A stretch of DNA of 35,804 nt, from contig JAFQXU010000042.1 in NCBI GenBank assembly GCA_017406805.1, positions 1 to 35,804 on the forward strand, given 5' to 3'. Positions 31,811 through 35,804 of the stretch are shown in pieces; position 1 is the first letter of the stretch, and each line of letters opens with the position of its first letter. Origin of the DNA: Clostridia bacterium. Lineage in GTDB: Bacteria; Bacillota; Clostridia; Oscillospirales; Acutalibacteraceae. The notes below the pieces were generated by a model. That model was not told the DNA's origin, searched no databases, and saw nothing but the letters and a program-made list of their open reading frames with translations. A program made the position numbers and the translations under genes.

Positions 31811-31858
31811 AAAAATTAAAAATGCCTTTTTGCGAAAACATAATTTGCAAAAGGGCAT
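31811..31858. terminator. Shared terminator of ispE and the Asn-rich gene
   Basis: A 15-base stem (31822-31836 with 31844-31858, two G-U pairs) and 7-base loop. On the minus strand TTTTAATTTTT follows, typical for ispE. On the plus strand the downstream sequence is only AT-rich, so termination of the small gene may be weaker. Confidence 0.75.
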
Positions 31859-31865
31859 AAATATT

Positions 31866-32738
31866 TTATAAAATTTTTGCTCCGTGAGAAACAAAACTAC
31901 ATAAAAAAGTTCTTGAGTATATTTTTTTTATGTTTTCAAAACAACCTTCCGCCTTAGATTTATCTTTAAAAATCCCGTAAACGCTTGGGCCACTGCCGCT
32001 CATAAGAGAAGATATACTATCGTTTTCTTTTAATAATTTTTTTATTTTTTCGGTTTCTTCTTCATCTGTAACCTTTTCAAACCGGTTAAACAAATTCTTG
32101 CTTATTTCTTCTACATCGCCTAGCTTTATGCTATTTTCTAATTTATTTACATCAAAAAATTTTTCGGTTTTAACTTTGTCTATTTTTTTGTACGCAAGCG
32201 CCGTAGAAACCGAAATATCCGGCTTAACAATCACCACGTAAAAATCCACATTACTTTCTATTTCGCAAATTTCCGTTCCAATACCTTTTGCTCTGGCTGT
32301 TCCGCCAACAATACAAAACGGAATATCCGCTCCAATTTCACCACCAATTTTGCAAAGCTCGGTTTGCGATAAGCCGGCTTTAAAAATCTCATTCATTCCA
32401 ACAAGCACAGCTGCTCCGTCACTGCTGCCTCCTGCCAAACCCGCACTTATTGGTATTGATTTTTTTATATTAATTTTTATGCCGCGATTTTTTATACCCG
32501 TATAATCAAAAAACTTTTTTGCAACCTTATAGCAAATATTGTTTTTTGCAGAGCAATTTAAATCTTTATCGCTTTCAACCAAAATTTCGTCAGTTTCGCA
32601 TGTACTCAGCTCCACCACATCAAATAAACTAACACTTTGCATTATCATATCCACATTATGATAACTGCTGTTTTTTACTTTTTGAAAAACTTCCAGTGCC
32701 AAATTAATTTTTGCAGGCGCTAAAATTTTTAATACCAT
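31866..32738 (-). CDS. ispE: 4-diphosphocytidyl-2-C-methyl-D-erythritol kinase
   Basis: A 290-residue GHMP kinase of the MEP pathway. APAKINL (7-13) has the catalytic Lys10, and the ATP loop is PISAGLAGGSSDGAA (96-110). GADIPFC holds the catalytic Asp, and LMSGSGPSVYGIF is the third GHMP motif. The usual RxDGYH substrate motif reads KNSSYHNVD (22-30), with DG replaced by SS but Tyr-His kept. ATG 32738 is chosen over an in-frame ATG 32753 because GGTGGA lies 7 bases before it. The gene stands alone between two terminators. Confidence 0.93.
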   Translation of the reverse strand: MVLKILAPAKINLALEVFQKVKNSSYHNVDMIMQSVSLFDVVELSTCETDEILVESDKDLNCSAKNNICYKVAKKFFDYTGIKNRGIKINIKKSIPISAGLAGGSSDGAAVLVGMNEIFKAGLSQTELCKIGGEIGADIPFCIVGGTARAKGIGTEICEIESNVDFYVVIVKPDISVSTALAYKKIDKVKTEKFFDVNKLENSIKLGDVEEISKNLFNRFEKVTDEEETEKIKKLLKENDSISSLMSGSGPSVYGIFKDKSKAEGCFENIKKIYSRTFLCSFVSHGAKIL

Positions 32739-32795
32739 ACAACAATCCACCATTTATACCAAATTTTTACTATACTATTATATTTTTTCAATAAG

Positions 32796-32828
32796 CAAAA
32801 AGCAAGTAGGCTTAAAAACCTACTTGCT
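32796..32828 (-). terminator. Terminator of the Clp-like gene
   Basis: A perfect 10-base stem: AGCAAGTAGG (32801-32810) with CCTACTTGCT (32819-32828), loop of 8 bases, followed on the minus strand by TTTTTG. It starts 6 bases past the stop codon. Confidence 0.88.
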
Positions 32829-32834
32829 AAATAT

Positions 32835-34859
32835 TTATTCTATTTTTAGTTCTATTTTTCCATTATTAATCACATAACTTACTGAGCTATTTTCTTTTAT
32901 TTTTTTATTTATCACTGCTTTATTTAGAACTCCAAATATGTTTTTACTTAAAAATTTATCAAAACTTATAGAACCAAGCTTATCATCAATAGGCATATTA
33001 TAAATATAATCTCTTACTTCTTTGGTTACCGTAATTCTTATATTTTTATCACTTAAAATGTTTTCAAAAGTATCCAAAACTACATCTGTAATTTTTGACA
33101 TACTGTCTTTATCAAGCTTATTAAACACAACCACATCGTCTAAACTATCAAAGAACTCCTCTCCAAAATGATTTATAATTTTTTGATTTATTTTTTCTAT
33201 AACTTCATCGGTAGGAGTGCAAGAATCGCAGCTGAGCATTTCTTCTTCGCCTATTTTAGAATTAATAACTATGAAAGCATTCCTAAAATCGACCTCGTTA
33301 CCTTTTGCATCTAAAATATAACCTTTCTTAAGTATAGATACAACGCTTTTTATTGTATTTGGGTGTGCTTTTTCTAAATTATCAAAAAGCACTACTGAAT
33401 AAGGCTTTCTGGATATTTTTTCTGCCAAGCCGCCATTATAACCGAAAATTTTAGAATTAAGCAGTCTTTTCATGGCATCGCTTTCGGTATAATCTGAAAA
33501 ATCAACCTCAATAAGGCCGTCTATTTCATTTCCTACCACTTGTGCCAATTTGCTCTTGCCTACTCCGGACGTACCGGTAAAGAACAAAGAAGAATTAGGT
33601 CTTTCGCTATATCTAACTCCCGAGCGTGAATTTCTAACAGCACCGCACAGTTTTTTAACTGCTTTATGCTGACCAACAACAATACTTTCCACTCTTTGCT
33701 CCATAGAATCCAAAAATTCTTGCTCTTTTGGAGTAATTTCACCAAGAGGTATTCTAACATCCCTGGAAATTGCAGAAATAACATCATTTCTGGTTACAGT
33801 AGGCACGGGCATCGCTTTATCGTCTTCTTGAACTTTATCGTTATTCGTAGAAACTATTTTTGAAACATTATAAATAATATTAAGTGCTTTATCGGGGAAA
33901 GTTTTATTTCTCATGTATCTATCGGTATACTCAATAGTTGCCGACATCGCATCGTTAGTTATTTTAATATTATATTTTTTTTCAATATCAGGTTTTAAAC
34001 CATTCAAAACTTTCATCATCTGATATTTTGATGGCTCATTAACTATAACTTCCTGAAATCTTCTGACTAAAGCTTCATCACTTCTTATATATTCATATTC
34101 CGAAGTGGTCGTTGCTGCGATCATCTTAACTCTATTTCTTTCAACATATGTTTTAAAAAGCTCAGCAGCATGCATATTTACTATCTGATGAAATTCGTCT
34201 ATAAAAAGTATCACATCAGGATCCGACTCAGCAGCTTTAAGCATTGCTCTCATACGCGCCATCGCTTTTTCGGAACCTGTATATGTATCTCCTGCAATAA
34301 GCGCAACCATATTAATTCTGATGATTTTTTTATTTTTAAAATATTCAGGTACATTTCCTTTGGCAATTCTATATGCCAACCCTTCTATAAGTGCCGTTTT
34401 TCCAACTCCTGCGGCACCGGTAATTATTGCGTTACCTTTATCTTCATTAAGTAAAACTTGCAATAAATTATCTATTTCTTTGTCTCTTTCAACGCAGTCA
34501 TGAATTTTACCCTCTTTTGCGGATTCAACTAAATTTTCCCCATATCTTGAAAACACAAACCATGTATCAAAATCAAAAATGCCTGTCGATTCAATTAAAC
34601 GTGCAGCCAAATTACCAATTGTATCTTGAAAAATTTTTGTTAAACAACCTCCAAAAAAACTACCACCAATTGTTGAAACCCAACTTAAAACCCAATTTTT
34701 ATCTGAATGGGGTCCACCATTTGGAGGGGATCCCTCACTTTGAGGGGGATCAGCAGCATATACACTGTTATTGTAAAAATTGACATTTGACACCGGCAAC
34801 AACATATTAAACGCTAAAAATAAACTTAAAAATGCTTTGCTAAATTTTTTTAACTTCAT
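32835..34859 (-). CDS. Clp-type double AAA+ protein with signal peptide or membrane anchor and degenerate second ATPase domain
   Basis: A 674-residue protein. Residues 1-36 look like a Sec signal peptide (MKLKKFSKAF, hydrophobic core, VYAA then D). A Pro/Gly/Ser-rich linker (37-54) and a semi-hydrophobic stretch (56-75) follow. AAA+ domain 1 (about 120-335) is intact: Walker A GAAGVGKTA (148-156), pore loop GDTYTG (190-195), Walker B ILFIDEFH (217-224), Arg fingers in ALVRRFQ (263-269). Domain 2 (about 390-660) has Walker A GTSGVGKS (429-436), but Walker B is LFDNLEKAHP with Asn494 for Glu, the NR-D finger is DSLDD, and sensor-2 GAR is GSI. There is no Clp N-domain, no ClpB middle domain and no evident ClpP loop. 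Monocistronic with a strong promoter. Confidence 0.85.
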   Translation of the reverse strand: MKLKKFSKAFLSLFLAFNMLLPVSNVNFYNNSVYAADPPQSEGSPPNGGPHSDKNWVLSWVSTIGGSFFGGCLTKIFQDTIGNLAARLIESTGIFDFDTWFVFSRYGENLVESAKEGKIHDCVERDKEIDNLLQVLLNEDKGNAIITGAAGVGKTALIEGLAYRIAKGNVPEYFKNKKIIRINMVALIAGDTYTGSEKAMARMRAMLKAAESDPDVILFIDEFHQIVNMHAAELFKTYVERNRVKMIAATTTSEYEYIRSDEALVRRFQEVIVNEPSKYQMMKVLNGLKPDIEKKYNIKITNDAMSATIEYTDRYMRNKTFPDKALNIIYNVSKIVSTNNDKVQEDDKAMPVPTVTRNDVISAISRDVRIPLGEITPKEQEFLDSMEQRVESIVVGQHKAVKKLCGAVRNSRSGVRYSERPNSSLFFTGTSGVGKSKLAQVVGNEIDGLIEVDFSDYTESDAMKRLLNSKIFGYNGGLAEKISRKPYSVVLFDNLEKAHPNTIKSVVSILKKGYILDAKGNEVDFRNAFIVINSKIGEEEMLSCDSCTPTDEVIEKINQKIINHFGEEFFDSLDDVVVFNKLDKDSMSKITDVVLDTFENILSDKNIRITVTKEVRDYIYNMPIDDKLGSISFDKFLSKNIFGVLNKAVINKKIKENSSVSYVINNGKIELKIE

Positions 34860-34896
34860 AATTTTTATTAATTCCTCTCTTTTTTAGTTTACTTTT

Positions 34897-34925
34897 ATTG
34901 TACTTTAATACAGTCACAATGTCAA
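34897..34925 (-). promoter_or_regulatory. Strong promoter of the Clp-like gene
   Basis: Minus strand TTGACA (34925-34920), 17-base spacer, TACAAT (34902-34897). ATTGT and ACAAT arms flank the spacer as a 5-base inverted repeat that could be an operator. No CIRCE or CtsR-type heptad repeat was seen, so heat-shock control is not indicated. Confidence 0.75.
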
Positions 34926-34937
34926 GAATTATTTAAC

Positions 34938-35804
34938 TTATTTTTCATATTTTTTTATTATATAAAATGTACTTTTTTTAATATTTTTTAATGAATTATA
35001 AGCTATATTTTCTAATTTTTCTTGCACTAATATATAAAATTTAATTTTTGGCTCAGTTCCTGATGGTCTTATTATAACGCTGCTACCATTTTTAAATTTA
35101 TATTTCAAAATATTAGATTTTGGCAAATTTACTTGTGATATTTTATTATTTTCAAAATTATGCACAGTGGAATTTAAATAATCTTCAATCTCTAACGCAT
35201 TAAATTCACCAAAAAATTGACCGGGATTTTTTCTTATGTCGTCCATTATATTTTTTATTTTAATAATTCCCTCGGAGCCTTTAAATTCAAAACTCAGGGT
35301 TTCTTCTTTAAAAAATCCATATTCTTTTCCAAGTTCGCTTAAAATGTCGTTAAAATCCTTGCCGCTTTTTTTGTAATATCCTGCCGCCTCACAAATTAAA
35401 AGCGCAGCGGAAACGGCGTCTTTATCCCTAGCATATGTACCCATAAGATACCCATTGCTTTCTTCAAAGCCAAAAAGATAATTACTTAAATTATTGCTTT
35501 TTTCCATTTTAAGTATCTCTGCGGCAATATTTTTAAATCCCGTAAGAACTTCTTTTACTTTGCAATTATTCTTCTCGGCGATTGCATTTACAAGCTGCGT
35601 ACTCACCAAAGACTTTATTAAAACCGACCTTGAAGGAAGTTTTTCTTTTTTACAGCTAATTATGTAATTAAATAATATTGCACCGATTTCGTTACCGGTA
35701 AGAAGCCGAAATTCACCGCCATTTTTTACACAAACGCCAAGCCTGTCGGCATCGGGATCTGTTGCAATAATTATATCCGCATTATTTTTTTGAGCGTACA
35801 TTTC
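34938..35804 (-). CDS. Phospho-sugar mutase, C-terminal part (phosphoglucomutase/PgcA-like; cut by window edge)
   Basis: The visible 289 codons are the C-terminal half of an alpha-D-phosphohexomutase; the frame continues past the right edge, so the N-terminal domain with the phosphoserine loop is not seen. The magnesium loop is DPDADRLG, the sugar-binding loop is GFEESNGYL, and the phosphate-binding loop is RPSGTEPKIKFY near the C-terminus. GFEES with a following long domain 3-4 fits the PgcA-type phosphoglucomutase/phosphomannomutase, which interconverts hexose 1- and 6-phosphates for envelope glycans, rather than GlmM. The stop lies 12 bases before the -35 box of the Clp-like gene. Confidence 0.9.
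   Translation of the reverse strand, partial: EMYAQKNNADIIIATDPDADRLGVCVKNGGEFRLLTGNEIGAILFNYIISCKKEKLPSRSVLIKSLVSTQLVNAIAEKNNCKVKEVLTGFKNIAAEILKMEKSNNLSNYLFGFEESNGYLMGTYARDKDAVSAALLICEAAGYYKKSGKDFNDILSELGKEYGFFKEETLSFEFKGSEGIIKIKNIMDDIRKNPGQFFGEFNALEIEDYLNSTVHNFENNKISQVNLPKSNILKYKFKNGSSVIIRPSGTEPKIKFYILVQEKLENIAYNSLKNIKKSTFYIIKKYEK

Noticed and set aside
34897-34925. Heat-shock operator (CIRCE or CtsR) at the Clp-like promoter
   Set aside because: No 9-base inverted repeat with 9-base spacer or direct heptad repeat was present; only a 5-base inverted repeat was seen.
34938-35804. Assigning the mutase as glmM, the usual partner of cdaA-cdaR
   Set aside because: The sugar loop GFEESNGYL and overall pattern fit PgcA-type phosphoglucomutase; GlmM has a different sugar loop, and the gene is 8 kb from cdaA.

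Overview
The window is AT-rich bacterial DNA from a low-GC Gram-positive organism, most likely a member of the Clostridia (Bacillota). Supporting signs are the IreB and CdaA/CdaR genes, strong AGGAGG-type ribosome binding sites, sigma-A promoters of TTGACA/TATAAT form, frequent TTG/GTG starts and a DUF6514-like gene. The species cannot be named from sequence alone. Genes are densely packed. No rRNA, tRNA, CRISPR array, insertion sequence or prophage was seen, and no stretch over 300 bases lacks a gene; the largest gap is the divergent promoter region 14943-15189.

Region 1 (1-2203) is accessory in character. A promoter at 1701-1729 reads leftwards through a SAM methyltransferase, an NTF2-fold immunity-like protein, a small secreted protein and a gene cut by the window edge. 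A DUF6514-like gene lies upstream with its own promoter and terminator. Region 2 (2204-3947) is a two-gene ABC exporter.

Region 3 (4041-14942) is a cell-envelope block, all on the minus strand. It holds a glycosyltransferase, a LicD phosphotransferase, TarI, TarJ and a second glycosyltransferase. After a separate promoter come Wzy-like and Wzx-like proteins, an FtsW/RodA glycan polymerase carrying an FHA domain, and a class B penicillin-binding protein. TarI/TarJ would make CDP-ribitol, LicD could transfer ribitol phosphate, and Wzx/Wzy would export and polymerise the repeat unit. The last two genes build peptidoglycan.

Region 4 (15019-19220) is mostly plus strand: an unusual bS21 with a repeated acidic N-terminal extension, a YqeG phosphatase, AroQ, IreB and RarA. 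A minus-strand pair (a PnuC/SWEET-like small membrane protein and queH) is inserted between IreB and RarA. A class 3 lipase on the minus strand faces rarA.

Region 5 (20031-32738) is housekeeping, minus strand. One operon is cdaA-cdaR-nusB-xseA-xseB-ispA-dxs. Next are a cysteine-desulfurase-like gene, a metG-tatD-ispF operon, a divergent 48-residue Asn-rich gene and ispE. Four isoprenoid genes (dxs, ispA, ispF, ispE) fall in this stretch and would feed polyprenyl carriers used by region 3.

Region 6 (32835-end) holds the most unusual gene: a Clp-type double AAA+ protein that starts with a signal peptide or membrane anchor instead of a Clp N-domain, and whose second ATPase ring has lost its key catalytic residues. 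Beside it is the C-terminal part of a phosphoglucomutase-type enzyme that runs off the right edge.
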